NCBI GenBank assembly: GCA_003695725.1
Contig: RFHX01000167.1
Coordinates: forward strand, 1 to 17,938
DNA length: 17,938 bases
Direction: 5' to 3'
From: Candidatus Schekmanbacteria bacterium
Lineage (GTDB): Bacteria; Schekmanbacteria; GWA2-38-11; J061
The position numbers and the translations under genes were made by a program. Numbering within the stretch: the stretch's first letter is position 1; each line of letters opens with the position of its first letter. A model generated the notes under the pieces. That model was given only the letters and a program-made list of their open reading frames with translations, ran no database searches and was not told the DNA's origin. This document shows positions 7,370 to 15,904 of this stretch, one piece after another.

Positions 7370-8350
7370 ATGACTAAGAAGGATAAAAAAGGTTCTTGGT
7401 TAACATATCGTCCTGACATCAAAGTGCTTGACTGCACAATTAGAGATGGCGGGCTGATGACAAATTCCTACTTTGAAGACGACTTTGTCAGAGGCGTCTA
7501 TAATGCCTGTGTAGAAGCAGGAATCGACTATATGGAGTTTGGCTATAAAGCTTCAAAAAAGATTTTTTCTCCTGATGAATATGGACCATGGAAATTTTGC
7601 GATGAAGAAGACATTCGGCGTATTGTGGGCGATAATCCGACTGATTTGAAAATAAGTGTTATGGCTGATGTGGGACGCACAGACTACGAAACAGACATAT
7701 TGCCGAAAGAGGAAAGCGTTATTGATATGATAAGAGTTGCAACTTACATTCATCAAATCCCAACAGCAGTTGAAATGATTCAAGATGCCCATAATAAAGG
7801 TTATGAAACAACAGTAAATCTAATGGCTGTCTCTGTAATACATGAACATGAACTTGATGAAGGGCTCGATATTCTTTGCCAGACAGATGTAGATGTAATT
7901 TATCTTGTCGATAGTTTCGGCTCGCTCTATTCAGAAGAGGTTCAGTATTTAACCCGCAAATATCGTAAAGCCGCAGAAAAATATGGCAAAATAATTGGAA
8001 TCCATGCTCATAACAATCAACAGCTTGCCTATGCCAACACAATAGAGTCCTTGATTCTTGGTGCATCATATCTCGATTCAACAATGGGCGGTTTAGGCAG
8101 AGGTGCAGGAAACTGCCCAACAGAGCTTCTTCTTGGCTTTCTTAAAAATCCAAAATTCAAACTTCGCCCGGTATTACAATGTCTGCAGGATTATATCATT
8201 CCTCTGAGAAAAAAGGTAGAATGGGGATTCGACATTCCATATATGCTTACAGGGCAAATGAATATGCATCCTCGCACAGCAATTGCTTTTATGGATGAGA
8301 AACGCCAAGATATCGTGGCGTTCTATGATTCATTAGGCGAAGATAAATAA
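7370..8350 (+). CDS. DRE-TIM metallolyase / HMGL-like aldolase-domain protein
   Basis: The protein has 326 residues and a TIM-barrel lyase pattern. VLDCTIRDGG (D21 to G28) corresponds to the D-x-T-x-R-D metal and catalytic motif of the HMG-CoA lyase, isopropylmalate synthase and 4-hydroxy-2-oxovalerate aldolase superfamily. H212-A-H214-NN is the second metal-binding motif, followed by DSTMGGLGRGAGN, typical of the family. The reaction should be an aldol-type cleavage or condensation of a 2-oxoacid or acyl-CoA, with a divalent metal. The leucine-binding C-terminal domain of isopropylmalate synthase is absent. A Shine-Dalgarno TAGGAGA (7354-7360) lies nine bases before ATG 7370. It could be transcribed with the redox operon or alone. 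The substrate is not identifiable from sequence. Confidence 0.82.
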   Translation: MTKKDKKGSWLTYRPDIKVLDCTIRDGGLMTNSYFEDDFVRGVYNACVEAGIDYMEFGYKASKKIFSPDEYGPWKFCDEEDIRRIVGDNPTDLKISVMADVGRTDYETDILPKEESVIDMIRVATYIHQIPTAVEMIQDAHNKGYETTVNLMAVSVIHEHELDEGLDILCQTDVDVIYLVDSFGSLYSEEVQYLTRKYRKAAEKYGKIIGIHAHNNQQLAYANTIESLILGASYLDSTMGGLGRGAGNCPTELLLGFLKNPKFKLRPVLQCLQDYIIPLRKKVEWGFDIPYMLTGQMNMHPRTAIAFMDEKRQDIVAFYDSLGEDK

Positions 8351-8367
8351 ATCAAAAGGCAATATTA

Positions 8368-9054
8368 TCATAATAGTCCTTCTTCCTTGAAGCTGAAATA
8401 CTTTTTGTCAGCGCCATTTCCGTCGCCAATAATTATGTGGTCAAGGAGCTTGATATCAAAGGTGCTCACAGCATCTTTCAATATTCTTGTGATTTCTTTG
8501 TCTTGCTCTGATGCATAAAGTGTACCGCCGGGATGGTTGTGGGCAATAATTATAGCGCTTGCATTATACTTTAGCGCCCTCTCAACTACCTTTCTTGGAT
8601 ACAAGGGTGCTCTGTCAACAGTACCTTCCTGCATCACTTCAAATTTTAACGGTTTATTGCCTTTGTTCAAATAAAGAACTACAATCTTTTCATTCTTTTC
8701 ACCTTTGAGCAGAGACATCAGGTAATCGCAAGCAGCCGAAGGAGATGTAATAAGGGTGCGAGAGTCAAGCCTTTTCGAAAGATAGATTTTTTGCAAATCT
8801 TTGACCAATTTGAACAAAACTGCACTATTCTTTCCTACTCCCTCCACAGAAAGAATATCATTAATATCTGCATCCAACACATTATTGATTGAACCGAATT
8901 TTTTTATCAATGATTTTGCAATTGCCTTGGTATCTTTTCGCGGTATTGAAAATGTAAGAAGCAATTCAAGAATTTCATATTCATGCCAGCCGTCAATGCC
9001 GGCTAATAGATATTTTTCCTTTATTCTTTTTCTATGTCCTTCAAAATTTTTCAT
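8368..9054 (-). CDS. radC: RadC family JAB1/MPN-domain protein
   Basis: This 228-residue protein is the standard length of RadC. The N-terminal part (about 1-90) has the family's helix-hairpin-helix-like segment (LSVEGVGKNSAVLF). The C-terminal MPN metal site reads EGTVDRAPLYPR, then H172-N-H174-P, with S182 and D185, matching the JAMM pattern H-x-H-P-x7-S-x2-D. Predicted ligands are the two histidines and the aspartate with zinc. Despite its name, a repair function for RadC is not established. The usual HNHPSG reads HNHPGG here. It is convergent with the aldolase gene (17 bases between stops) and lacks a strong Shine-Dalgarno sequence. Confidence 0.93.
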   Translation of the reverse strand: MKNFEGHRKRIKEKYLLAGIDGWHEYEILELLLTFSIPRKDTKAIAKSLIKKFGSINNVLDADINDILSVEGVGKNSAVLFKLVKDLQKIYLSKRLDSRTLITSPSAACDYLMSLLKGEKNEKIVVLYLNKGNKPLKFEVMQEGTVDRAPLYPRKVVERALKYNASAIIIAHNHPGGTLYASEQDKEITRILKDAVSTFDIKLLDHIIIGDGNGADKKYFSFKEEGLL

Positions 9055-9164
9055 ATTAAAGTTGAAAGAAAAACAAGAAATCTAATTACATATTGAAATA
9101 TATAAAAAGCAAAAATTACCAAAAATTGTCAATATAATTTATTCTTTTTTAAAGACCTTTTTAT

Positions 9165-9200
9165 AAAAAAAATCCTCCATTCAAAAAGAGAATGGAGGAT
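9165..9200 (-). terminator. Rho-independent terminator of the acyl-CoA dehydrogenase gene
   Basis: A perfect 11-bp stem (9172-9182 with 9190-9200, ATCCTCCATTC and its complement) encloses a 7-base loop. On the minus strand it is followed at once by a run of seven T residues (9171-9165). It lies 34 bases beyond the stop codon at 9234. Confidence 0.88.
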
Positions 9201-9233
9201 AAGAATAAAAAAAGAAATAAACTTAAAAATCTG

Positions 9234-10397
9234 TTAATCCTTTAAGGCTTCTCTCGAGATGACAATTCTCTGCACTTCATTAGTGCCGGCAAAAATCTGC
9301 GTTATCTTTGCATCACGAAACATTCTTTCTACCGGATATTCTCTTGTACAGCCATAACCGCCTAAAATCTGTACAGCTTCAGTAGTTACCTTCATTGCCG
9401 TATCTGTTACAAACGCTTTTGCCATAGAAGAATACATTGTTGAATCCGGCGTTTGATGTTGTGCTTTTATACAGGCAGTATAAAGCAGAAGTCTTGCCGC
9501 CTCGACTTGCGTTTTCATATCCGCTATCTTAAACTGAATAGCTTGAAAAGCCGATATGGGCTTGCCAAATTGTACTCTTTGCTTTGAATACTCGATGGCA
9601 TAATCAAGCGCTCCCTCTGCAACACCAAGAGCCAAAGAAGCAGCCACAGGCCTTTCCATATTCAAACTTTTCATAGCCGCAATGAAACCTTCTCCTTCAG
9701 GCCCCATCATCATACTTTTAGGACATCTATAACCGTCAAGCACGATATCACCTGTTACTGAACCTCTAGCACCTAATTTATCCTCCTTTCTTCCCAATGA
9801 GAAACCCGGTTTATCCTTTTCCACTATGAATGTGCTTATTCCTTTATATTTCTTCTCATGGTCTGAAGTTCTTGCAAAAAAAGAATAAATATCAGCAACA
9901 CCTGCATTTGTAATCCATCTTTTTTCGCCAGTGATTATATAATCATCTCCATCTTTTACTGCCCGGGCTTTTAGATTTGCAAGGTCTGACCCGGCTTCTG
10001 GCTCGCTCATTGCTACAGCGCCAAGAATTTCACCGGAAGCAAGCTTCGGGAAAAATTGCCTCTTTTGTTCCTCATTTGCCATATGAAACATAGGAAAAAG
10101 ACAGAGACAGTTGGTTGCAAGAATCATTGCGCAGGACATATCTGCTTTGGCAATCTCCTCTATTACCATACAAACTGTTAAAAGGTCCGCTCCTATGCCA
10201 TCATATTCAACAGGTATTGGCAAAGCGAGAATTCCCTCATTGGCAAATACTTCCTTTATATCCCAAGGATATTCTCCTTTTTTATCAATCTCTTCTGCCC
10301 TTGGAATTATCAGGTCCTTGCATATCTTTTTTACCGTTTGAAGTATCGATTTCTGTTCTTCGTCTAATTCAAATTTTAATGCAATCTCACTCATCAT
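9234..10397 (-). CDS. Acyl-CoA dehydrogenase (catalytic Glu in isovaleryl-CoA-dehydrogenase position)
   Basis: The protein has 387 residues, the normal length. Family marks are AMSEPEAGSD (129-138), WITNAG (161-166), QRVQFGKPISAFQ (273-285) and QILGGYGC (343-350). It oxidises an acyl-CoA to the 2-enoyl-CoA, with FAD passing electrons to an electron-transfer flavoprotein that is not encoded here. The usual catalytic glutamate of short- and medium-chain enzymes (in YEGT) is alanine here (IFAGT, A370). A glutamate stands instead in the middle helix (NMER, E248), the position used by isovaleryl-CoA and long-chain enzymes. Branched or long acyl-CoA is therefore more likely than butyryl-CoA. Start: GGGGG (10401-10405) is three bases from ATG 10397 and six from ATG 10394, so the second ATG may be the true start. 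Divergent from the ADP-forming synthetase genes. Confidence 0.93.
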   Translation of the reverse strand: MMSEIALKFELDEEQKSILQTVKKICKDLIIPRAEEIDKKGEYPWDIKEVFANEGILALPIPVEYDGIGADLLTVCMVIEEIAKADMSCAMILATNCLCLFPMFHMANEEQKRQFFPKLASGEILGAVAMSEPEAGSDLANLKARAVKDGDDYIITGEKRWITNAGVADIYSFFARTSDHEKKYKGISTFIVEKDKPGFSLGRKEDKLGARGSVTGDIVLDGYRCPKSMMMGPEGEGFIAAMKSLNMERPVAASLALGVAEGALDYAIEYSKQRVQFGKPISAFQAIQFKIADMKTQVEAARLLLYTACIKAQHQTPDSTMYSSMAKAFVTDTAMKVTTEAVQILGGYGCTREYPVERMFRDAKITQIFAGTNEVQRIVISREALKD

Positions 10398-10447
10398 TTA
10401 CCCCCACATCGTTTAAATTATTAAAGGTTGAAACGCTTTTTTATATC

Positions 10448-10476
10448 TTGACAAATCAATAACTTACTTTTATATG
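10448..10476 (+). promoter_or_regulatory. Promoter for the ADP-forming acyl-CoA synthetase genes
   Basis: A perfect TTGACA (10448-10453) is followed by a 17-base spacer and TATATG (10471-10476). Transcription would begin near 10483, leaving a leader of about 60 bases. The -10 is only 4 of 6. Confidence 0.5.
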
Positions 10477-10486
10477 AAGAAATCTT

Positions 10487-10514
10487 TTTATAAAATGATA
10501 CTTTAATTTGTCAA
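10487..10514 (-). promoter_or_regulatory. Promoter for the acyl-CoA dehydrogenase gene
   Basis: On the minus strand, TTGACA (10514-10509), a 16-base spacer and TATAAA (10492-10487) form a near-consensus promoter. It points toward the plus-strand promoter at 10448-10476, so the two polymerases would meet head-on. Confidence 0.55.
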
Positions 10515-10542
10515 GCTGAAAAGTAAGATATGAGGAGCTCAA

Positions 10543-11946
10543 ATGACGACGAAATCCCATTTTTTAGATTATCTTTTCAATCCCAAATCGATTGCGCTTG
10601 TAGGAGCCTCTGGAAAAGAAGGCAAAATCGGATATTTTTATCTAAAAAATCTGCTCGAATATAAGGGAAAGATATTCCCGGTAAATCCTAAAGAAGAGGA
10701 AGTATTGGGAACAAAATGCTACAAATCCGTTTCAGAAATCGATGAAGAAATAGATTTGGCTGTTCTCGTTATAGCTTCCAAATTCGTCGTGGATGTCATT
10801 AAAGAATGTGCTGAAAAAAAGGTCAAAGTTGCTGTCGTAACTAGCGCAGGATTTAGTGAAACAGGTGAAGAAGGCAAAAAACTCGAAGAAGAGATGCTTT
10901 CTATTGCAAGGAAAGCAGGAATGCGTATAGTTGGACCAAACTGTTTTGGAATTAGAAACTGCAATGCATCTCTCAATGCTACATTTTCCTTTGAAGCGTC
11001 AAAAGAGCCGGGGACAATTTCATTTCTAACCCAAAGCGGCGGCGGCGGAGAGGTAATCTATATTCAGGGGATGGATGAAGGCCTGAAATTTTCCAAATTT
11101 ATGGTATGCGGAAATAAGAGCGACCTCGATGACTATGAAGTTATTGACTATTTCGGCAATGATCCTGAAACAAATGTCATATGCCTATTCCTTGAATCAA
11201 TCAAAGAAGGACGAAAATTTTATGAATCAGCAAAAAAAGTGTCTTCAAAAAAACCGATTGTTGTATGCAAAGTAGGAAGGACAGAAGGCGCTGCAAGAGC
11301 TGCATCATCACATACAGCAGCGATAGCAGGCAATACTGTGGCATTTGATACGGCCTTTAAGCAAGCCGGCTTAATCCAAACACGCAATGCACAGGAGCTG
11401 ATAGATGTAGTCAAAGCCGTCGATTGGCAGCCACTGCCAAGAGGAAATAAATTAGGCATTATTACTGCCTCCGGCGGGCTTGGAGTTGAACTTACAGACC
11501 TTGCCGAAGAATCAGGGCTTGAAGTACCTGAATTGGAGCCTGAAATTCAGGAAAGAATTAAAGCCCTCATCCCTCCTTTTGCGAGCGCAAGAAATCCTGT
11601 TGATATGACACCTATATGGGGACAGTTTAGTGAGGTAATGAAAAAAACTATTGAAGCTTTTTATGAAAGCAATAAGGTTGATATAATCGTACCAATCATC
11701 GTCCTCAGGGCAACGAGAATGACTGACCTTCTTGAATCCGTCAGAGATTCAATACTCGAATGTCAGAATAAATATGAAGCAAAAAAACCGGTCTATATCT
11801 GCTGGATTAGTTTAAAAGACTCTATTCAGAACAAACAAATTTTCGAAAATGCAAAAATACCCTGTTATGAATGGACAGGAAGAATAGCACGCACTTCTGC
11901 GCTTGTTAGGGAATACGCATCGTATTTGGAAAAGCTGAAAAATTGA
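10543..11946 (+). CDS. ADP-forming acyl-CoA (acetyl-CoA) synthetase, alpha subunit
   Basis: The protein has 467 residues with the alpha-subunit order. A CoA-binding Rossmann domain comes first (IALVGASGKEGKIGY near residues 18-32, GPNCFG near 130), followed by two succinyl-CoA-ligase-like domains. H257 in ASSHTAAIAG is the expected phosphohistidine. The enzyme converts acyl-CoA, ADP and phosphate to free acid, CoA and ATP, and is common in fermenting anaerobes. The beta subunit is a separate gene 71 bases downstream rather than fused as in many bacteria. AGGAG lies seven bases before the ATG. Acyl specificity (acetate, branched or aryl acids) cannot be read from sequence; the divergent dehydrogenase hints at a fatty or branched acid. 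Confidence 0.9.
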   Translation: MTTKSHFLDYLFNPKSIALVGASGKEGKIGYFYLKNLLEYKGKIFPVNPKEEEVLGTKCYKSVSEIDEEIDLAVLVIASKFVVDVIKECAEKKVKVAVVTSAGFSETGEEGKKLEEEMLSIARKAGMRIVGPNCFGIRNCNASLNATFSFEASKEPGTISFLTQSGGGGEVIYIQGMDEGLKFSKFMVCGNKSDLDDYEVIDYFGNDPETNVICLFLESIKEGRKFYESAKKVSSKKPIVVCKVGRTEGAARAASSHTAAIAGNTVAFDTAFKQAGLIQTRNAQELIDVVKAVDWQPLPRGNKLGIITASGGLGVELTDLAEESGLEVPELEPEIQERIKALIPPFASARNPVDMTPIWGQFSEVMKKTIEAFYESNKVDIIVPIIVLRATRMTDLLESVRDSILECQNKYEAKKPVYICWISLKDSIQNKQIFENAKIPCYEWTGRIARTSALVREYASYLEKLKN

Positions 11947-12017
11947 TATATCCGTAGAATTAAAAATATTCAAAGAGAGTTATTGTTAAAAAGAAAAAAA
12001 TAGAGGAAGATGAAATA

Positions 12018-12716
12018 ATGAGAGGTGAAGAAAAAGCAAAAAGGATTTTTTCTGGAGCGAGAGAGGAAAACCGCTCCTATGTTTTGGAATATGAAGTCAA
12101 AGAAATTCTAAAAGGTTATGAAATCGATGTAACAAAAGAAGTAATTTGTAAAACTACCGACGAAGCACTTCAAGCAGCCAGCAGTATTGGATATCCACTT
12201 GTTTTGAAAATCGTATCAACAGAAGTTGTTCATAAAAGTGATTCAGGAGGAGTGAAGGTAGGAATAAAGAATGAAAATGAACTAAAAGATGAATTCAATA
12301 AGATGCTGAATAGATATAATGAAAAATATTCATCGAAGGGGTTGAAAGGAATTTCAGTCCAAGAAATGGTTTCAGGAGAGGAAGTAATCATCGGTGTGCT
12401 AAATGACAAACAATTTGGCCATATGATGATGGTAGGAATGGGAGGTATATTTGTTGAAATATTCAAAGATGTAGCATACAGATTAGCACCAATAGAAGAA
12501 GATGAAGCGATGGAAATGCTGAAAGAATTGAAAGCATATAAATTGCTTACTGGATATAGAGGCAGAAAACCGGCTAATGTAGAGGCCCTATGTAAAACCA
12601 TTTCAAAAATCTCAAAAGCTTTGGATGAAATACCTGAAGTTAAAGAAATGGACCTTAATCCAGTTTTTGTTAATGACCAGCGGGCAGTTGTAGCAGACGG
12701 AAGAATTTTCATTTAA
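12018..12716 (+). CDS. ADP-forming acyl-CoA (acetyl-CoA) synthetase, beta subunit (ATP-grasp)
   Basis: This 232-residue protein is the usual length of the separate beta subunit. It is an ATP-grasp domain: YPLVLKIVS near 59-67, the conserved H72 in VVHKSDSGGV, which is the second histidine phosphorylated during phosphoryl transfer in this enzyme class, then QEMVSGEEVIIG, GMGGIFVE and a C-terminal DLNPVFV with the family's metal-binding Asp-x-Asn-Pro. It binds ADP/ATP and takes the phosphate from H257 of the alpha subunit. GAGGAAG stands eight bases before ATG 12018. It is probably in one transcript with the alpha gene. No clear terminator lies between them. Confidence 0.9.
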   Translation: MRGEEKAKRIFSGAREENRSYVLEYEVKEILKGYEIDVTKEVICKTTDEALQAASSIGYPLVLKIVSTEVVHKSDSGGVKVGIKNENELKDEFNKMLNRYNEKYSSKGLKGISVQEMVSGEEVIIGVLNDKQFGHMMMVGMGGIFVEIFKDVAYRLAPIEEDEAMEMLKELKAYKLLTGYRGRKPANVEALCKTISKISKALDEIPEVKEMDLNPVFVNDQRAVVADGRIFI

Positions 12717-12827
12717 TTTCTTTTTCACATCATTCAAAAAATGATTACCGCTTTTTTTCAAGACTTTTTTTCGTGTATTCAAAGGTCTAAAAATGTAAAA
12801 TGTAAAAAAATATTTTTTTTATAGGTA

Positions 12828-15353
12828 ATGAGGACAATGGAATACGATCATAAAAAAATTGAATCAAAATGGCAAAAGGTTTGGGAAGAGACAAATTCCT
12901 TCAAAGCAGACATAGATAGAGAGAAAAAGAAATATTATGTCTTGGAAATGTTTCCTTATCCCTCAGGGAAAATTCATATGGGGCATGTTCGAAATTATGC
13001 CATTGGAGATGTTATAGCGCGTTCAAAAATGAGAATGGGATATAATGTCATTCATCCAATGGGATGGGATGCCTTTGGCCTGCCTGCAGAAAACGCCGCC
13101 ATAAAGAATAAGATTCAACCTGCAAAATGGACAATAGACAATATCAATTTTATGCGCAATCAACTCAAAAAACTTGGATTGAGCTATGACTGGACAAGAG
13201 AAATTGCCACTTGCCATCCCGATTATTACAAGTGGTGCCAATGGTTTTTTCTGAAATTCTACGAAAAGGGTCTTGCATATAAAAAAGAATCCTTTGTTAA
13301 TTGGTGTAATTCCTGCAATACTGTCCTTGCAAATGAGCAGGTTGAAGGCGGTAAATGTTGGAGATGTGAAAGTGAAGTTATACAAAAAAAGATGATGCAG
13401 TGGTTCTTTAAAATAACTGATTATGCAGAAGAGCTCCTCAATGACCTCGAAAAATTAAAAGAAGGATGGCCGGAAAGAGTTCTTATAATGCAAAGGAACT
13501 GGATTGGGAAAAGCTATGGAACGGAAATAGAATTTCCACTGAAAGAAGCTATCAAAGATGAAAAAGGCGATTTAATCAAATCAATAAAAGTCTTTACAAC
13601 CCGTCAAGATACACTCTTTGGTGCTACTTTTGTTTCAATTGCGCCGGAGCATCCTATTCTTCCCTTACTAATAAAAGAAAGCAAAGAAGAAGAAAAGGTC
13701 AAAAAATTTTCTGAATCGATTATTGCTGAGAGAAGAAGCTCTCAAAATATAGAATCAAAGGAAAAAGAAGGCATATTTACAGGCAAATATTGTATAAATC
13801 CTGTAACAGGATGGGAAATGCCAATATATGTCGCCAATTTTGTTCTTATGGAATACGGCACCGGTGCAATTATGGCAGTGCCCGCCCATGACCAAAGAGA
13901 TTTTGAATTTGCAAAAAAATACAACATCCCAATTAAAGTAGTAATAACTCCAAAAGATAATGAAATAAAAGCAGAAGAGATGACAGAAGCATTTATTGAT
14001 GAAGGGATTCTGATCAACTCAGGTGAATTTTCAGGAATGAAAAGCAATGAAGCTCTTGAAAAAATAGCCAATTATCTTGAAGAAAAAGGTATAGGTAAAA
14101 AAACAGTCAATTATAAACTAAGAGATTGGGGAATTTCGAGACAGAGATATTGGGGTGCGCCTATCCCAATAATTTATTGCGACAGATGTGGTACAGTTCC
14201 CGTGCCGGAAAAAGATTTGCCTGTTGTTCTTCCCCTTGACCTTAAACTGAAATTCGTAGGGGATTCGCCACTAAAAGATTCAAAGGAATTCTTAGAAACA
14301 AAATGTCCGAAATGTGGAGGAAATGCAAAGAGAGAAACGGATACAATGGATACATTTGTTGATTCATCTTGGTACTTTGCTCGTTTTTGTTCTCCACGTT
14401 ATGAAGAACTACCCGTTAAAAAGGAAGATATGGACTACTGGATGCCTGTGGACCAATATATAGGCGGGATCGAACATGCAATCCTCCACCTTCTATATGC
14501 AAGATTCTTCACAAAGGTGATGAGAGACCTTGGATTGATAAATGCCGACGAACCTTTCACAAGTCTTCTTACACAAGGGATGGTCATCAAAGACGGGGCT
14601 AAAATGTCAAAATCAAAAGGAAATGTCGTTGACCCGGATGAGCTTTTGGAAAAATATGGAGCAGATACCGTTAGAACATTCTGTCTTTTTGCCGCCCCGC
14701 CTGAAAAAGATTTAGAATGGAGCGACGAAGGGATAGAAGGTGCAAGCAGATTCATTATCCGTCTTTGGCGTTTAGTTGAAAGGACAAATACTCTATGCGG
14801 CAGTAGTGAAATTAAGCAAATCGATAAAAATAAAATTTCGAAAAAAGCTGAAAAAATTCTCCGTTTAGTTCATCGCACAATAAATAAAGTAACAACTGAT
14901 ATTCAAAAAAGGTACCATTTCAACACTGCTATAGCTTCAATTATGGAAGCGATAAATGAAATCAGCTCATTGAAGGATGAAGAAATAAAAGAAGATGAAA
15001 CTTTGAGGGATACCTTTAAATTTGCAGTCCTCACGATGGTAAACCTTTACTGGCCTATCGCTCCTCATGTTTGTGAAGAATTGTGGCAATTATTGGGAGA
15101 AAAAGAAACTTTACTCAATACCCCTTGGCCAAATTATGATTCTTCACTGCTTGAAGAAGAAGAAATAACGCTTGTAATACAAATAAATGGTAAAGTAAGA
15201 AGCAGAATCAATGTGCCTGCTGACGCTGATGAGGAAAAGATTAAGGAATTGGCATTCCAAAATGACAAGGTAAAAGAATACACAAATTCAAAAAAAATTA
15301 TAAAAACAATAATTGTTCCAAAAAGATTGATAAATATCGTTGTAGGCAAATAG
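12828..15353 (+). CDS. leuS: Leucyl-tRNA synthetase
   Basis: This is a full-length bacterial-type LeuRS of 841 residues. It charges tRNA-Leu with leucine in the cytoplasm. HMGHVRNY (HIGH motif, H50-H53) is near the N-terminus. The zinc-type knuckle WCNSCNTVLANEQ is followed by CWRC. The CP1 editing domain has TRQDTLFGATF and GTGAIMAVPAHDQRD, a second CPKCG region is present, and KMSKS (592-596) and the C-terminal tRNA-binding part are intact. Start: ATG 12828 has AGG only two bases upstream, while ATG 12837 is preceded by GAGG three bases upstream and gives the usual MEYDHKKIE beginning. The second ATG may be real. No T-box or leader structure is seen in the 111-base gap upstream. Confidence 0.97.
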   Translation: MRTMEYDHKKIESKWQKVWEETNSFKADIDREKKKYYVLEMFPYPSGKIHMGHVRNYAIGDVIARSKMRMGYNVIHPMGWDAFGLPAENAAIKNKIQPAKWTIDNINFMRNQLKKLGLSYDWTREIATCHPDYYKWCQWFFLKFYEKGLAYKKESFVNWCNSCNTVLANEQVEGGKCWRCESEVIQKKMMQWFFKITDYAEELLNDLEKLKEGWPERVLIMQRNWIGKSYGTEIEFPLKEAIKDEKGDLIKSIKVFTTRQDTLFGATFVSIAPEHPILPLLIKESKEEEKVKKFSESIIAERRSSQNIESKEKEGIFTGKYCINPVTGWEMPIYVANFVLMEYGTGAIMAVPAHDQRDFEFAKKYNIPIKVVITPKDNEIKAEEMTEAFIDEGILINSGEFSGMKSNEALEKIANYLEEKGIGKKTVNYKLRDWGISRQRYWGAPIPIIYCDRCGTVPVPEKDLPVVLPLDLKLKFVGDSPLKDSKEFLETKCPKCGGNAKRETDTMDTFVDSSWYFARFCSPRYEELPVKKEDMDYWMPVDQYIGGIEHAILHLLYARFFTKVMRDLGLINADEPFTSLLTQGMVIKDGAKMSKSKGNVVDPDELLEKYGADTVRTFCLFAAPPEKDLEWSDEGIEGASRFIIRLWRLVERTNTLCGSSEIKQIDKNKISKKAEKILRLVHRTINKVTTDIQKRYHFNTAIASIMEAINEISSLKDEEIKEDETLRDTFKFAVLTMVNLYWPIAPHVCEELWQLLGEKETLLNTPWPNYDSSLLEEEEITLVIQINGKVRSRINVPADADEEKIKELAFQNDKVKEYTNSKKIIKTIIVPKRLINIVVGK

Positions 15354-15354
15354 A

Positions 15355-15894
15355 ATGACAACGTATCTAAAATTCAAACTTTCCATAAAAGCAGCTCTCG
15401 CTGTTTTAATCGTTGGCTCAATTTTTGCTGGATGTTATCATATCTCAAGAGGTGGAAGCTCAAAGGCAAGCAAAAGTTTGACAAGCGTTGCAGTGCCTCT
15501 ATTCAAGAATGAATGCGAAGTTATGGGAATTGAAGTCCCAGCTACAGAAGCATTTATAGCTAAATTGGATTATTATGGCGCAACAAAAGTAGAAAAAATA
15601 GAAAATGCAAGAAGTATTATTGAAGGGAAGGTAATAGACTATAAACTTTCTACTGCGGCAATCGACCAAAGACATAAAATAACTGAATATAGACTAACTT
15701 TGACACTCAACATAATGGTGCGAGATACTAAAACCAATGAAGTTGTCTTCAAAAAGGAAGAATATTCAGATTCTTATGATTTTAAAGTGCCAAGAGACTC
15801 TATAATCCGCAAAAGAGAAGTAAAAAGAGCAGAAGAATTCCTTTGCAATAAAATAGCATCGGCAATAATTACAGAACTCTATGAAGGATTTTGA
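15355..15894 (+). CDS. lptE: LptE-like outer-membrane lipoprotein (LPS assembly)
   Basis: The protein has 179 residues. A signal peptide with basic start and hydrophobic core ends in the lipobox FAG-C27, so the mature protein would be lipid-anchored. The body fits the LptE/DUF-type fold: SLTSVAVPLFKNEC, then an ENARSIIEGKVIDYKLS and EYRLTLTLNIMVRD beta region and a C-terminal helix. LptE plugs the LptD barrel that inserts lipopolysaccharide into the outer membrane. Overall similarity to LptE is low, as usual for this family, and the assignment leans on the leuS-lptE order. The start is one base after the leuS stop, so coupled translation is likely. It implies a diderm envelope. Confidence 0.75.
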   Translation: MTTYLKFKLSIKAALAVLIVGSIFAGCYHISRGGSSKASKSLTSVAVPLFKNECEVMGIEVPATEAFIAKLDYYGATKVEKIENARSIIEGKVIDYKLSTAAIDQRHKITEYRLTLTLNIMVRDTKTNEVVFKKEEYSDSYDFKVPRDSIIRKREVKRAEEFLCNKIASAIITELYEGF

Positions 15895-15904
15895 TTTGTC
15901 TCAA

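Larger units (their letters stand above)
10447..10527. repeat. Two interleaved inverted repeats between acyl-CoA dehydrogenase and synthetase genes
   Basis: CTTGACAAAT (10447-10456) is the exact complement of 10506-10515, and CTTACTTTT (10463-10471) is the exact complement of 10519-10527. The first pair holds the two opposing -35 boxes. The second pair may be a regulator site or chance. Confidence 0.5.

Noticed and set aside
12230-12712. 160-codon minus-strand open frame
   Set aside because: Exactly antisense to the ATP-grasp beta subunit; serine/isoleucine-rich product typical of a shadow frame.
12729-12758. Hairpin ATCATT/AATGAT followed by a T run after the beta-subunit gene
   Set aside because: Stem of only six AT-rich pairs and the T run begins seven bases later; too weak to call a terminator.
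12717-12827. Possible T-box leader for leuS
   Set aside because: Only 111 bases, with no T-box consensus or specifier-loop structure visible.
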